Positions 10,966 through 23,575 are shown, counted from the first letter of the stretch. The stretch: DNA of 64,000 bases from Platycnemis pennipes (GCA_933228895.1 OW121848.1:82169470-82233469); one strand, 5' to 3'. Translations and numbers: made by a program. The notes: generated from the sequence alone by a model not told the origin.

Positions 10966-12285
10966 CAGAAAAGTTCCGATTAACTATTTAAACCCATTGT
11001 TACTTTTGTAATCATCCTCGTTGGATTTAAGTCACCACCCTCCGAACTTCTTGGAGATATTATCCACAAATGTGGACTGCATTTAGTCGCCAAGATGTGG
11101 AGAGAAAATTACTTGAGATATATATCATGGCTTTCATAATCACATCATTAATAATGCATTTTTTTAGCTTTATAAATGCAATGGCACGCTAAGGCGAATT
11201 AATTCTACTTCCCGTAAGTGTGGTACCTTAAAATTTGCGGAAGGAAAAAGGTTTCGTAGACCGGGAGTAAAATCGTGAACCTATTCTGGCCGATGAGCAA
11301 ACTACTACACTTCTCCTAATTTCTAATTCCAGAAACAATTTTGAGGACGATGCATGTGAACTAGTTCCCTCGCTGCTCGCTGTTACCACACGTTCCATCG
11401 AATTATTTCTTGCAATATTGAAGCAGGCTTCAAAGAAGCTTGCTACATTCCACACAGATATTTCTCTATCGCGAAGCACGATGACTAATTCACTTCAATA
11501 TATTTATGTGAATTTATCTGTTAAGATGAAGATCCATGGGTTGACATTACATCCAGAAAACCTTATTTATTTGCCAGATTTCTTTTATTTATATCCACTA
11601 GACCTCAAGTATATATGATAGACCTCAAATATAAGCGTATCCATCTTTGCATCTGCTACGCTTCATAAAACTCGATTTCTGGACTATCCCAATAAAATCA
11701 AGTCGGATATTTAATTATAATTCGTGTCATGTGTTCCAACAACATGATTCTAGAAATCCAGTTAAGGTGCCTGCGTGAACATAAAAATAAAACGGTACTT
11801 CATTCCAAAAATCAGTAACATTTAAGAAATCGAAAATTGGTATTGATTAGTTGTGGAAATCATGATTTTCGTTCTCATAAGTATCTTTGCTTTTAACTTT
11901 AGACGTTTGATTGCAATATTACCCAAATAAATAGTTAAGCGTCCATATTTTTTTTAAACACAGTAAGTCTCCTTTAATGAAGATTCTTTGATAAATTCCC
12001 ATACACTAACCATACATGATATCAATATTGTAACAGTCAATTTGGGCACTGTCGCCAAGGTGAATGCATCAACTATCTAATTTCCAAATGCATCTACTCC
12101 CGAAAAAGTTCTTCTAAGGAAACCCTGGTTTATTTCACTTCTACGAATTTTTGTTACTGAAATTTAGTGGAATGAATGGTGAGACCTTTCCATAGACTAG
12201 AAAAGGACGTATTTCTTATAAAAGTAGCTTTAATAATCCAGGGTGTAATGTTCAAAAATAAACTTGATTGTGTAATATTCCGTAA
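10966..12285. other. AT-rich DNA with a tiny tandem repeat
   Basis: Mostly featureless. At 11599-11632 the word tagacctcaa followed by a tata run occurs twice in tandem. Frames at 11228-11479 (-) and 11418-11618 (+) overlap each other and show no known domain. Confidence 0.5.
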
Positions 12286-12800
12286 GGCAGAGGCGCTCGC
12301 ATTTCCCCTTTGGGGCGAATTTCGCTAATATTCCTGCCGGCTCCTCAGTGCCTCAATCGACGTGATTCGCGGGACTGGAAATAAGAGGAGGACTCCGTCT
12401 CTCCAATTCCTTTTCGCTTCCCCATTCCCTCTCACGAACACCCCCCGTCCCTTTTCCCTTCCCCTCCATCCCTCGTACACACCTCTTGCCCCCTCTTTCC
12501 CCTTACCCACCCTCCACGTCGTCGTCACGCCCCTTTCCCGGCAAGGACGATGTGGGAGGCACTTTGCATCGATTCGTCTGCAACCCGCCACCGTGCCGGA
12601 AACGCACGACGCTTTCATTTTTTTCTAACCTTTCCTTTTCCTAGCCAATACCATCTTCTGTTTTATTTTTAATTCGCGGCGGCAATTCACATCACATTAC
12701 TCCGGAATGTCTTTTCTTTCCCGAAGGCTCCTTTGGTCTGGAGATGGCTTCGGAAACCCTCGGAGTGTCTTCAGGCTTGCGGTTGTCGTCGTATCATCGT
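12286..12800. other. Pyrimidine-rich island 5
   Basis: The + strand is C/T-rich from about 12400 to 12540, then CpG-rich with words such as gcaacccgccaccgtgccg near 12580. The overlapping frames 12325-12618 (-) and 12362-12628 (+) are mirror products of the same composition and carry no recognised motif. Confidence 0.5.
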
Positions 12801-13999
12801 TTGAAATCTGCATTTATCTCCATTCTAAATTGGCAATGAATGTTTTGTTTCCCTCCAAGTATGGACTTAAGTGACGTTCTCGCCCACGTATAGTGCGTTT
12901 GATACGTGAAAATTGCTGTGTATATTCAGTAAAAAAATGAATAAAGTGAATTATGCGTCGTTCAAAATTATTCAATTTAAGCGTGAAGATGAGGAATGAT
13001 GTTAATAATTTTGGACATTAAGAATCTTAAATAAATACTTTAAATTGCTGTGGGAAAATATTCATGCCATACTTTCGCGGGTATTCCAAATCGATTGTGA
13101 TGCATAAATTTAAGTTAGTTTCATTCTTGTATAAGCTTAAGTTAACTGAAAAGAGAACGTATTGTTACGTACCTGGAACCTAATTTCTTAAATATATCTA
13201 GAACTAAACTCATAAAAGATGCTACGAAGTATATCATGGTATATGTTATCTCATATAAATACAGATTTCATGTATATGTGCCATCTCATATAAATACAGG
13301 AGTTTTTAATCTTAATCATGTGCGGTATCGAAACAATCTGGCCTTCCCTTTGCATTGGATTCAAACCATAATGATACTCTATTCAGCCTCACCCTAATCT
13401 AATTTTGGTATTAGTTAAAGTAGAAACCTGAAATCCCGTCGAGGATTCAATAATTGCCTTTTAAAACCCGTGGGTCTTCTCTCAAGATTTCTTCCATTTC
13501 CTTTAAGCGATTTATCGGCAATCCCATGGTTTCAGGCTTATAGCCTTTATCAGTCTTCTCTTTCCGCCATCTCGGTATGGATATACGAGATTGTACTCTC
13601 CAAATATATATTCTCCTTTGACGTTGAGAATCTCTACGTCTCCAAACGAGGCGCATTGCTTTTTCCAGTACGCAGAACCTAACATTCTCCTCGGAAATCA
13701 TGATGTGAGATTTCCTTTAGAAGTTTTGTTATTATATGTACGCTTTTTGGTGTTTTTTTTCATGGATGAAGTATTAACTTTTAGCCACTTACTAGGCTCC
13801 ACAATTTTTAAAGTAATTTCCCTTGAACAAACTATTGTATTATTCCTCTTTGCTCTGAGATTTACGGTTCAATCCGTTCGTAGTTGCTTTCAGCCATGCA
13901 TTTCTTACATTGATTACCTACACTCGTTGTGTGTTGAGTTGAGGCTGATGCAACGGAATGTTTGAAAGTACTTTGAAGCCGCGAGTCACGCTTACTATC
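12801..13999. other. AT-rich DNA with a two-copy tandem repeat
   Basis: A 35-bp unit is duplicated around 13240-13299: the word atctcatataaatacag occurs at 13248-13264 and 13283-13299. The remaining sequence is featureless. The open frame at 13591-13965 (+), 124 codons, is Phe/Leu-rich, resembles translated AT-rich DNA, and shows no domain I recognise. Confidence 0.5.
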
Positions 14000-14780
14000 A
14001 CTGAATTCCCCCTGATAGGGATTAGGGAGAAAGTGTCCTTTCTCCAATTCCAATGCATCAACCGCCATCCACTTCTTCCAAGTGCCTTCTTTGTTTGATT
14101 TCCACCCCGGAGCGAGTTCTCCCCATCGCCCAATTGCCATGCGTTCCCACTTGACGTACCCCTCGCTTTTCTTTCCTCCTCATCCCCCAACCAAATCATT
14201 CCCGTCGCTAAACCTTCCTCCTTCAATTTAAGTCGCGAGTAAGGTGACAGAGGAGAGTTTGGCTCAGCGGGGAATGCAAGTGAGGCGAAATGAGAGAATC
14301 GATAGCACGTGCCCTGCCATTATAAACCTATAATCAATCGATGGCCACCTCGGAACTGCCCCCTCCCCCTCTCGTACCCTCCCCATACCACTGTTCTGTC
14401 TTCTCTCCCTCTCTCCGCCTCCCGCTGTCCTCCTCCTGTTCTTGTTTGGCCTCCTCATTCACAGAACGTGAGGGGCTGCGGCCATACTTCCTCCAGCCGT
14501 CTTACCTCCAGCCCCTCCTGTCCCATCTCCTATCTTCGAGGGCTTTCGCCCGTTGTATCCCTTTCATCCTCGTCGGCACACTCCCGAGTATCAAACATTT
14601 CCTCTTGCTACGGCTCGCGTTAATTCAGTGTTCATTCCTGCGTGCTTCTCCAAAGATCACTCGTCTCCACGTGCACCAGAGACCTTGCGGATGGACGTCA
14701 ACTCATTAATCCATATTTCTGATGGGCGCCCATAACATTTAAGCCGGCTTGAGTGAGGTACAACGGTGGTGCGCGTCAGG
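14000..14780. other. Pyrimidine-rich island 6
   Basis: This GC-richer block has strong + strand pyrimidine bias, densest from 14340 to 14600 (repeated CCTCCC, CTCTCC). CpGs are common. Several 60-122 codon frames overlap on both strands with Ser/Pro/Leu or Arg/Gly-rich translations and no domain. Possible regulatory or promoter DNA, with nothing decisive. Confidence 0.5.
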
Positions 14781-16512
14781 GCCGCAAGGTTGCTCGGATG
14801 CTGTTCGAAGGATTTTGGTATATTTTTAAGCGCTTCTGCATAGGTATTGACGTAAAACAGTATCTTATTCCACTGTTTAATTTCGAGAAATTATCCCTTT
14901 TCGTTATTGTGGTAGCACGGGTACTTATCGTTAAATTTCGCACAAGCATTGGTCGCTCAGAGTCGACTCCCATCGCAGGGAATGTAGTCATAAGTAGATG
15001 TACACGAAAATAATTGCATTGGTTCTTGCAATGACTGCAGTATAAAGTCATTCTTGAAATATGTCCTTACATGTCATTGTAAGGGTATTTTAATGATGAA
15101 ATTTGGCAAAAATTCGGTGATAGTTCGCCTAGATTTTATCCATGAATAAAGTTCTGTTTTATATTTAGTAATGAAATATTAGTAGATATGACGACGTAAA
15201 GTAAAGAGACCGTTTGAATGGAAAAACGACTGGTTCAATGGCTGCGTGTCGTATCCAAGAAAAGATTGCGGCAGGTAAGGGAAAGAAGGATCGAACATAT
15301 AGGGAAAGGTCAAGGTGAGATAAATATTTAAGTGTTGTTGAGTTAGTTCGGAAAGGCCTAAAAAGAGATAGATCAAAGCGGTGTTAGTATGTATTAGAGT
15401 ATATGCTTGATTATATGTATATATTTTCTGCGTCTTTCTTTTATCACTGTGATAATTTTAGCAGCAATCAGTGTTCCTCACCTTTTAATTTATTATCGCC
15501 TCCTGTAGAGCAAAAAATATTTGTCTGAGACTCTGCGAAACAATAGCTCGTTATGTGATTTTTGACAGATGTTTTATGATTTTATTACTTTTTGAAGGTA
15601 AATGCAATTGTATCGTTCATAAAACGAGCATACTTACCAGTTTTAGTGGCTTTAAAGCCGTGCTTGATGGAACCAATTTATCGGAGAAAGTAATCGACAT
15701 TAGTAGCACTAACATATGTTTTTTATAATCTTAAAAGTTCGGTGATTTGGAGAAATTATTTCCACTGGTACTTGTATGCCATTAGTAGTATTCATAAAAC
15801 GCTTTTACTTCATTCTCAAATTTTTTTGTAACCTGCGAATTGAATTCTATGGTCATTCCTCATTCTTCTCCTTCAATCATATCAAATAAGTGTGCTATTT
15901 TTTTAGTGTATTAATCTTATGACCGGGATTAGTCGTAACTTCGTCAATGATGGAATCTATTTTACCTCAAATACGTTTTGTCGACGAAAACGATATTTTT
16001 GCTCGAAAAACAGCTTTTTTCATTTATGCTATCTATAAAATTTGTTGATGAATGTTTTATTCGAGTATCCTTTTTATATTTCATTGCATCTTCCGTAATG
16101 CACTTTTTAAAACCTTGGTGTTGCCCCTTTAAGGTCTATGTCGGATCTGGTCTCCGCCGTTTTAGGTTGAATTTCAGACCGAAATGTGCAACAAAACGCG
16201 GCTTCTTCTAAGGACTTTTTACTTATCCACGCTCGACCCAATGGAAATGTTGGTGACCCTATGGCGGGACTATTTATCGATCAGTTTTGTCTGCGTGTTG
16301 TGGCTTGCTTCAGATCCAAGTGTGCTGTCCACTGCTTGCCGTGTCCTTTCTCCTTAGCTGATTACTCTTCTACTCTATTCAGAATGTGATAAGCTTAATT
16401 GAAATTCATTACTTGCATGCATGAAAAAATAATGAAAATCAATTCACGATAGTGTGAAATATATAATGACCACGTAGATCACTTTCAGAACGCATTTCAT
16501 AAGTTCAGAGTC
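14781..16512. other. AT-rich DNA, no gene recognised
   Basis: Frames at 14776-15051 (-), 14753-15013 (+), 15978-16211 (+) and 16186-16389 (+) were considered. None shows a known motif or a base composition unlike the flanks. Confidence 0.5.
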
Positions 16513-16554
16513 AGGACTATATTGAGTAATCTACAGATTACTCAAACTAGTCCT
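16513..16554. repeat. Near-perfect 20-bp foldback
   Basis: Arms 16513-16532 and 16535-16554 pair over 20 bp with two mismatches and only two bases between them. The loop is too tight for a typical microRNA precursor and the stem too short for canonical processing. It could be a recombination-generated palindrome or a cruciform site. I do not recognise it as part of any element. Confidence 0.75.
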
Positions 16555-16789
16555 TTTTGCGATCAGCTTATTGCTAAAAGCATTAAATCAATGATTACTC
16601 TCTTATGAGTATGCTTTTGTTGCAATCCATTGAATTCCACATTTTTAATTTCCTTTATCTCCCTTTATCTTGTTCTCCTTTCTGATTAATATTGCAGTTA
16701 AGGTTTCCCCTAGTGTACCTAGGTATTTAATTAACAGTAGTAAACTTGCACTTTACGTCATGCTCTGCGAGAACTGAGAAGTCTTCCCG
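16555..16789. other. AT-rich spacer
   Basis: Nothing recognised between the foldback and the large GC-rich island. Confidence 0.5.
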
Positions 16790-18240
16790 TTAGGCCATTT
16801 CGAGACTACTAGGGTACTTCCGCTTTCCCCATCACTCTCATCTCTCAACAGCCTTGCGAGAGTCTCCATCCCTTCCTGCTCACTCCCTTCGGGTTCCCCA
16901 TTCCCTTTCAATCCTATCCCCGCTCTTCATCGTCGCTCCACTCGCTTCCTCCCTTGCTCTTTTTTCCACTTCCGTCGGTCCTCACCGGAGGAAAAAAGGG
17001 TTCGGAAGAAGTTTTTTCCTCCTCTTCGTGCCCACAAGCGGGTGCTCCCGTCCATCCCTTAACTCTCCGGATTTCCTCCCCACCCCATTCGCAAAAATCT
17101 CCCCACTCCCCAAAACCCCTTTCCGCACACCCAAATTACCCTTTCCCCTAACCACCCCTCCTCATGATCCACTCCCTCGCCCCTCCCTCTTCTCCTCCCC
17201 ACGTCTCTCCCTCCCTCATCTCGCCACCCCACACCACCCCCCCACTTTTCCCCTTCGTGCAGCGTCACCAACGCTGCCTGGTGGCCGGCGCCGTTACAGC
17301 AGCTATCCGCCGCCACCGCCGACGCCGTCGCTTCCTCCTTCTGCTCCTCGCCGCCAGGGTAACCCTACGTCTGCCACCCTCCGACGTCGCCGCCGCCGCC
17401 TGCGTAGTCCTCACCCGGCGTCTCGTCAGCTGATTCCAACGAATAGCTACGACGAGCGGCGCCGACCCACGTCGGTCGAAACGAAGGGGTGGTCGAAAAG
17501 AGTGAGGGGTGAGCCCGTGGTAGGGGGGCGTCGAGGTGGAGTTTTTACCACGACCTAGCTCTACGCACAGCGCGTGAGTGAAGAGGAGATTGCGTAGGAA
17601 GAGATAGTGAGTGGGAGACTGAGCGTGTTTGTGTGTGTGAGAGAGAGAGAGATAAAGGGAGGTAGATAGGGAGAGGTCGGGGATAGTGGTTGGTGGAGGG
17701 AGAGAGAGACGGGACATCCTGTCCCATCCACCCCTTCCCCCCCTTATCCAGATCAACGGACGCAAAAGAATGGCGTTCTCTCCAACGGGAGGAGATGGGA
17801 GAAGCTGCTGGAGTGCGTCGATGGAGTAATCGATCATTTTTCTGGCGACGTAATCGTCCCCGTCGGGACCCGCCGGCATCCGGAGATCACGAAGGTGTTG
17901 AGAGTTGAGCCCTCCTCTTGCCTGTGCCTCAAAGTTTAAAGGCTTGCCGGTGTACGGACGATTCCAGCGAGAAGTAGGGAGAACGATTCCAGCATGGTGC
18001 GGAAGTGCAAAGTAGAGAGTGGGTATTGTGCGCCGTCTTAGAAGTGTGGCCGGAGGGGGACCCCTGGTGGGCGTTTCTGTTCCCGGAAGTTGGGGTAAAG
18101 AGGGGGAGGGAGTCGGTAAAGGAGAGGAAAAGATAATTATGGAACCACGTGCCACTCCGTCTGGAGTTTCTACTGACTTCCCACAGTCCCATGAGATATT
18201 CCTCTGGAAGCCAAAAGTACTTTCTTCCTGCTCAAAATAT
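16790..18240. other. Largest GC/CpG island, with CT-to-GA polarity switch
   Basis: This is the most extended island in the window. From about 16850 to 17250 the + strand is almost pure pyrimidine blocks. From 17265 to 17420 it becomes CpG-dense with CGCCGC trinucleotide runs. From about 17450 to 18120 it is purine-rich, with GAGAGA tracts at 17640-17652 and 17700-17709. So each flank is purine-rich on the strand that reads outward from about 17.4 kb. In animal genomes CpG density with such skew change often accompanies divergent promoters or R-loops; that reading is an inference. GAGA tracts could bind GAGA-type factors. Confidence 0.6.
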
Positions 18241-18257
18241 TGTGACGAATGATTCAC
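17265..18257 (-). other. Longest open frame (330 codons), probably not a gene
   Basis: This frame runs 993 bp from ATG to stop. Its translation has a Ser/Leu/His-rich segment that directly reads the GAGAGA/GTGTGT tracts and an Arg-rich C-terminus that reads the CGCCGC run. It overlaps a 234-codon frame on the + strand (16854-17558). I recognise no domain, signal peptide or membrane segment. Stop codons are rare at this composition, which is enough to explain the length. It could still include an exon of an unknown or taxon-restricted gene; that is not supported by the sequence alone. Confidence 0.15.
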
Positions 18258-18469
18258 TGCATTTAACCTCTCACCACCTAAAATGATGCGATGGTTCTCG
18301 TGGTCAAGGTGTGTTGCTAGGAATTTTTTGGCATATAGGTGACGGAAAACAGTTCATTTTCGCCCTCCGTTTGGTGTGCGAGACATTTGTTGCTCGAATT
18401 AATTCCTGCATTAGTATTTCCCTTCTGGGGTGACATTTATTTGGTTAGCCGCATTATGTGATCACATCA
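18241..18469. other. Short AT-richer spacer
   Basis: Separates two GC-rich islands; nothing recognised. Confidence 0.5.
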
Positions 18470-19370
18470 CTCTCCCTTCTCCTCAATCATTTGATTCGAA
18501 AACGCCACCAACATCTCCAATCCGGCCGATGATAGGAAGGAAGTTGGCGCTGACAAAAGACGAGCAATTCTCCGTGCAGCGCACAGCGCTCCCGTGCGTT
18601 AGCCGGCACAACCTTCGCGAGGATCGGTATTTTGACTGCAGCTACTGCATGCGGACTGCACCCCATCCGCAATTGATCAGCGTGGTGTGTGTGTGAGTGT
18701 GCGAGGTTGGGCTTTGGCGAACCGATTCGCGTGTGCGAATCGGAATTTTTCCCTCTTCGGAGGCTGAATCCCCTCCCATCAGTCTGTGACAGCAAATATG
18801 GCTCTGAATCTCGGAGGGAGTACCCCAAACTTGGTGCTTGCAGCGTGAGTCACACAGGCAGGAAGTGACCCGCGGAGAGAGACATATTGACTGAAACAAA
18901 ACGGTAGCGAAAACGTCTCCCGCTTTTTTTCGAGTCCCTGTGGTTTCCTCGCGACAGTTTCGACTACTGAATCATAAAACCTTTGAAATAGGTTTTCGGA
19001 AGTCTGAAAGTATGCTGTTTGATTCTCCATTAAAACACCAGTCAGAATGGTTATGTGGTAGAGAGTAAATCAGTGATTGGCGGAATTGGTCTAAACCACT
19101 CACTGGCTTTGAAGGAGAAGAAATTGAAGTTTGAAGAGTGCATGCGAGGGAGCGGAAGAAATTAGCTAAGGGCTTGAGACTAAGACGGGAGATGGGAAGG
19201 GGAGACTTAGGGGGACGAAGGGATGATGGGCGAAGATCGGGGGTGGAAGGGGGAGGGTCGTCGGTGGGTGGAGCACAATTCCGCCCGCTTTGCTTCCAGA
19301 GGCATCCACGCCCCGGCAACTCGTCCTTTCATCTCCCTAATTGAGGCATCAGCTGAAAACGTTTCCCCGA
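18470..19370. other. GC-rich island 8 with a GC hairpin
   Basis: CpG-rich blocks run around 18510-18780, followed by mixed sequence, then a purine-rich stretch at 19140-19270 with AGGGGGA-type words. A perfect 9-bp inverted repeat, ccgattcgc/gcgaatcgg with a 4-base loop, lies at 18722-18743 and is followed by a short T run. A GT-rich stretch sits just before it (18681-18702). Overlapping frames on both strands carry no known domain. Confidence 0.5.
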
Positions 19371-22029
19371 TGGCGTTAAGTGCGTAGTGTGGTGGTGTTG
19401 TCGCATGTTGTGAAGTTTTGTGACGAATTTGAATCTAAAAGTAGTGGAAGAGGCAGTTTTCAGCAAATGAATCATGGCTAAAATCGTGTAAATAACAATG
19501 AAGTAAACGTAGTGATTTTTATGTGACGATTAAAAGGAATGAGATAACATAGCATGGCATAACTCAAATGGGCGTAATATAACGATATAACGTCCAACGG
19601 ATTTGCTAGGAAGCGACACGGCTGACAAGAAAAACCATTAATCTCACGATTGGATTATTTCAGCGCTTTCCAACTTATAGGTAGTAAGGACGAGGATATG
19701 CTGAAAATAAAAACCCGGTAGACTAAAATGATAGAAATCTTTACCAAAGTTATGTGTCTGGAAGGAAATTCAAGTCATTTCCTCGATCGTGATTGTCTCA
19801 ACTCCGGATAGGACTGCTAATTTGAACCGATTTTTATGAAGAAATATTATTGAGAAATAGTATGAAATGACTTAAGAAGAAGCCGGCTCCTTATTATCCT
19901 GCCTCCATAGACTCTGTGTGCTCACATTTTTTTGCGCAGGCGCGCTGCCAACGTGATTTGGCACGGGCGTGCTAATCCTTCTGGAGACATACGCCTAGAA
20001 TATTTTTATCCCTCACACAGTTCGAGTACAGCTGAGAAGCCGAAAGAAAAGTGTCAAAGTTACGCCAGTAATTGATTCATTGGTGTTTATTGAAACTAAA
20101 TTCATTAAAATTGAGTGCTCTTGGTTACGCACGCAAAAAAACCGCTACGGACTCACTCAAAGTTACCCGTGCCTATAGTGTCGCCGGTGGAGTTGGTGTT
20201 TCGATAGGTGTGAAAGCGATCATTGATCTTTTAGAGAACCATTGTCTTAGTTGGACCAGAAGTCTTCCAATTACCGGTGTACTTCTCGCTCTCGCGAGTT
20301 CTACCGTCCGCGAGGGACGGTTTGATCGACAATAGGCGGTCCTGATCGAGATGCCCATCGGCAGACTGGCGTCAGTATGACAGGTGAGTTCCTCCTGGAC
20401 GACCCAAGATAATGCACAATCATTTCTCTTCCGGCTCATCCACTTCTACTATTGCCTATTCGTTGCTATTCTTTTTTATTGCTGAAAACATCCCGTTCTT
20501 CTTCATCTCTCTCTTTAGAATTGCAGCACGTGTAATTAAGGCCTTTCATCCCCTTAGTTCCCACTTCTCCGGCATTTTGTTTATAAGGCATTCTCATCGT
20601 TATACATATCGTGATAATTTACGACAGTGTGGAACGCGTACTAATTAACGTGGAGAATTATTTTACAGCTTTTTCTTCGCATATGTACAATTGACAATGT
20701 ATATTCTTGGACCTTAGCTAATCTTTGCCGGTAAGTTATTGATTTCCTACTTTTAATCTTCATAAGAACGCAATGAAGAACTATTTTCTAATCTATAAAA
20801 TTTTCATAAATTATTTACTTGTTCAAAATTAGTTGAGAAACGCTATTTTTATTACATTTTTAATGGTTTAGCACATACTAATCCTGACTACCTGCACCAT
20901 TCTCGGTAAGAAAAGGAACATCCTAATCTCTAATTGATTAGATAGAGTGATATAAATTTTTATTGTGAGGTTTTCCTCAATAACAATTCTACTGGCCGTA
21001 TTATTTTTTATGTTTTCAGCTCCCGTATCTAATTTCAGTCCTTGTGAGGAAAATTTTCAAAGAATAAATTATACACCCCTTGTAAATTTTTACAAGAAAA
21101 CACCTATTATATTACAACCCAAAAAAGCTCGTAACTATGTTAATAACATTATGTAGATTCTATTATTTGCATTTGAATCCCAGGAAGTCTCTAGACTCCG
21201 TGTTCTGGCGTGCATTTGTGGAGATATATCCTGCCTATTCCCTTATCTCTTTTTCTGTTCGTGGGAAGTGAAATTCATTAGCTAGCCAAAAGCTCTGCTC
21301 GATGATGCTCTTATGGAAAACATTTATTTTGGCTGAAATAGGACCTTAGTTAAGGGCCTAAAATAGAAAACAGAAAATCATATTTCTAATATATTTTCCA
21401 AGTTCTTACAGCGTGTACCTGTGATTACATAGGTTTTGGTTATTATTAGAGGTTAATTACCTCTCGTTGGGTGTCTCTCTTGATATGTATAGATAATTAA
21501 TGGCGTAGATAAGCGAATCTACAGCGTGAATCATAGTGACTGCATACAACTCACGTGGATTTTTCTGCTATTAGAATGATAAATAATTTTTGCTAGATAT
21601 TTGGATAACTAAGCGCTATACATAAATTTCCCTTCCATCAAATTGATTGGGCTAGGAAATTACTTAACTCGTCTCAGTGATGGAATGCGCAGAAAGCATT
21701 GTGGGTGGTTGGATTTGATTAAAAAATCTCCCTTGCTATTATGGATTATTCACTTCTTCTGGAAGCTAAAAATTTTGCTTCCGACGGAGTGACTTTTTTT
21801 ATTTCAGTCTGCATCAGAGTGATATATAGGGGAGGAGAAAGAGAGAGAGCCGAAAGAGTAGTGTGAGGAGACGTTAATCTTGCGGCAGAAGGAAGGGTTC
21901 CCGTGGAGGTAGTGGGCCTTTGATGTGGAAATACTTTGATGGGAGAAGCTTTTTAAGTAGCTCACCCACGAATGCTGCGGCGAATTAAGGCAATGGGTAG
22001 TAATAATGGGCGTATATATGGCAAGGGAA
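19371..22029. other. AT-rich DNA with minor hairpins
   Basis: A small perfect stem accgtcc/ggacggt lies at 20303-20321. Frames at 20072-20335 (+), 20173-20439 (-), 20412-20648 (+) and 20965-21156 (+) were checked by eye and show no known motifs. The rest is featureless AT-rich sequence. Confidence 0.5.
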
Positions 22030-22220
22030 GGTAAAGGCGACGCGGATCCCAGCCGCAAGTAGCATAGACGCAGACCTCCTCCTCACGCGCTCTTGCCCCT
22101 AGCGCCCCTTAATTCCACCCTCTTCCTCCGGTCTTCTTCTTAATGCTGTGTAAGCAGCGATTGGATATGAAGGAGGCAGAGGTAATCTTTCGGTAGCAGG
22201 GATTCGGTAATGTGACGGCG
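22030..22220. other. Small GC-richer patch
   Basis: A modest rise in GC and pyrimidine blocks around 22070-22140, with a purine-rich GAGAGAGAG run shortly upstream at 21840-21848. No gene recognised. Confidence 0.35.
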
Positions 22221-23079
22221 TCTGAGTTGGAAGAGTTGTTTACCAGACTTGCGTACGAAGAGGGAGACGACTTTATTCAACTAATTTAAAGGACGTGCGC
22301 AAACGGATGAGATAAATTAAGGGCTGACGCAAGTGTGGCCACTAATTAACGAAAAAAAGCTTCCAAAGAGTCTTTCAAAATAACGATGCATTTTGTGGGA
22401 AAAGTTGATTCCCTGTAAAAAAGAGATGTTAGGTTTTCCCGTTAAAATACAGATTCGTTCATATTCCTGGCAAGGGTATTAATGCAGACAATTTCTAATC
22501 CTTTTTTGGTATTCCCACATTTTAATGTCGGCTTAAATATTATATCCGCTGGGAAATACCTGTATTGATATACCTGCTTTTATTGGTGTCGGAAAACCTT
22601 ATTCAGCAGACGTTATGCGTTTTGCCGATTTTTAGTCTTTTTTGTTTTTGCAGATACTTTCCTTAATATCAGCCATTACTGCCATATTCTCCTTTTTAGC
22701 CCTTAGTAACATATTCTTATTTATGTTACTGTAATTAAGGCGGAAACAACCCAACACAGTAATGTGTATTTCTGTTTCTCACCGTTGTAATCTGTATCGG
22801 TGGCTTATTTGGAGACAAGATAACGCTAGATTACATCTATTGTTTAACGATGAATAAATTTCCACCGTTGTGCTTGCGAAAGACTGAGCTTCTCTAAAAC
22901 TTACAATTCCTTAAAGTTCTTAATTTCTCATTTATTTTCTCAATAGCCATCAATATTAATTATATAAAAGATAATTAATGACAGTCCTTTTAATTTTTGG
23001 TATTATTGATGGAGGCAAATTAACACTCGCTTTGTAGGTGATTATCCATCTTTTCATTCAATCGTAGGTGTGGCTACAT
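22221..23079. other. AT-rich DNA, nothing recognised
   Basis: No repeats, open frames or RNA signature seen. Confidence 0.6.
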
Positions 23080-23379
23080 TACACTGTAAAAAGTGGATCT
23101 GATTTTCAGTGCGATCTGAATTTAAGCGCTGTCTGGTTTAAGGCAGGAACGCGGATGCAAGGTGCGGAAGAGGCAGGAACATGGATGGTTGGTACAGGAG
23201 CAGTTAAGCAGGAAGCAGAGGAAGCAGGATTCTGGATGGTCTGATTTTCAGTCGTTCACCTGCCTTATTTTTAGACAAGATATTACTGCTGAAATTCAAC
23301 ATACCCTGTCTTAAAATTGTTGCATCTGAAATTCAGATCGCTTTTGTACCTTAAAATCAGATCTACTTTTTACAGTGTA
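23080..23379. mobile_element. MITE-like element with TIRs and TA duplication
   Basis: Termini are inverted copies: the left begins CACTGTAAAAAGTGGATCTG at 23082, and the right end read inward begins CACTGTAAAAAGTAGATCTG at 23377. They are identical over 20 bases except one, and further inside both contain a GCGATCTGAATTT-type word. TA on each side (23080-23081 and 23378-23379) is the likely target duplication. The 296-bp interior has no coding capacity. It contains a degenerate GCAGGAA/GGATGG direct-repeat cluster at about 23140-23240. TA duplication suggests a Tc1/mariner-like mover, but CACTG ends are also compatible with CACTA-type; superfamily unresolved. Confidence 0.85.
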
Positions 23380-23575
23380 GCGAAAGGTTTTCTCGGTTTT
23401 TCAATGGCCAACGTTCTGCCTAAGGGATGCCTGTTATTCTCAATGTATTTGGTGTACCCTTCGGAGAGTTTATTGCTGTTACTCTGCATTTCAGATTGTT
23501 GTTTCAAAATACTTTGTACTCTATTTGTTGTTATTTTAAAACCTGAAACAAAATTTATAGGTGTAATTTTTTATT

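Noticed and set aside
16854..17558. A 234-codon open frame on the + strand
   Set aside because: Pro/Ser/Arg-rich translation of pyrimidine tracts, overlapped by a longer frame on the other strand, with no recognised domain.
18722..18755. A GC hairpin followed by T residues, resembling a bacterial intrinsic terminator
   Set aside because: The sequence context is eukaryotic and no gene ends here; I keep it only as an inverted repeat.
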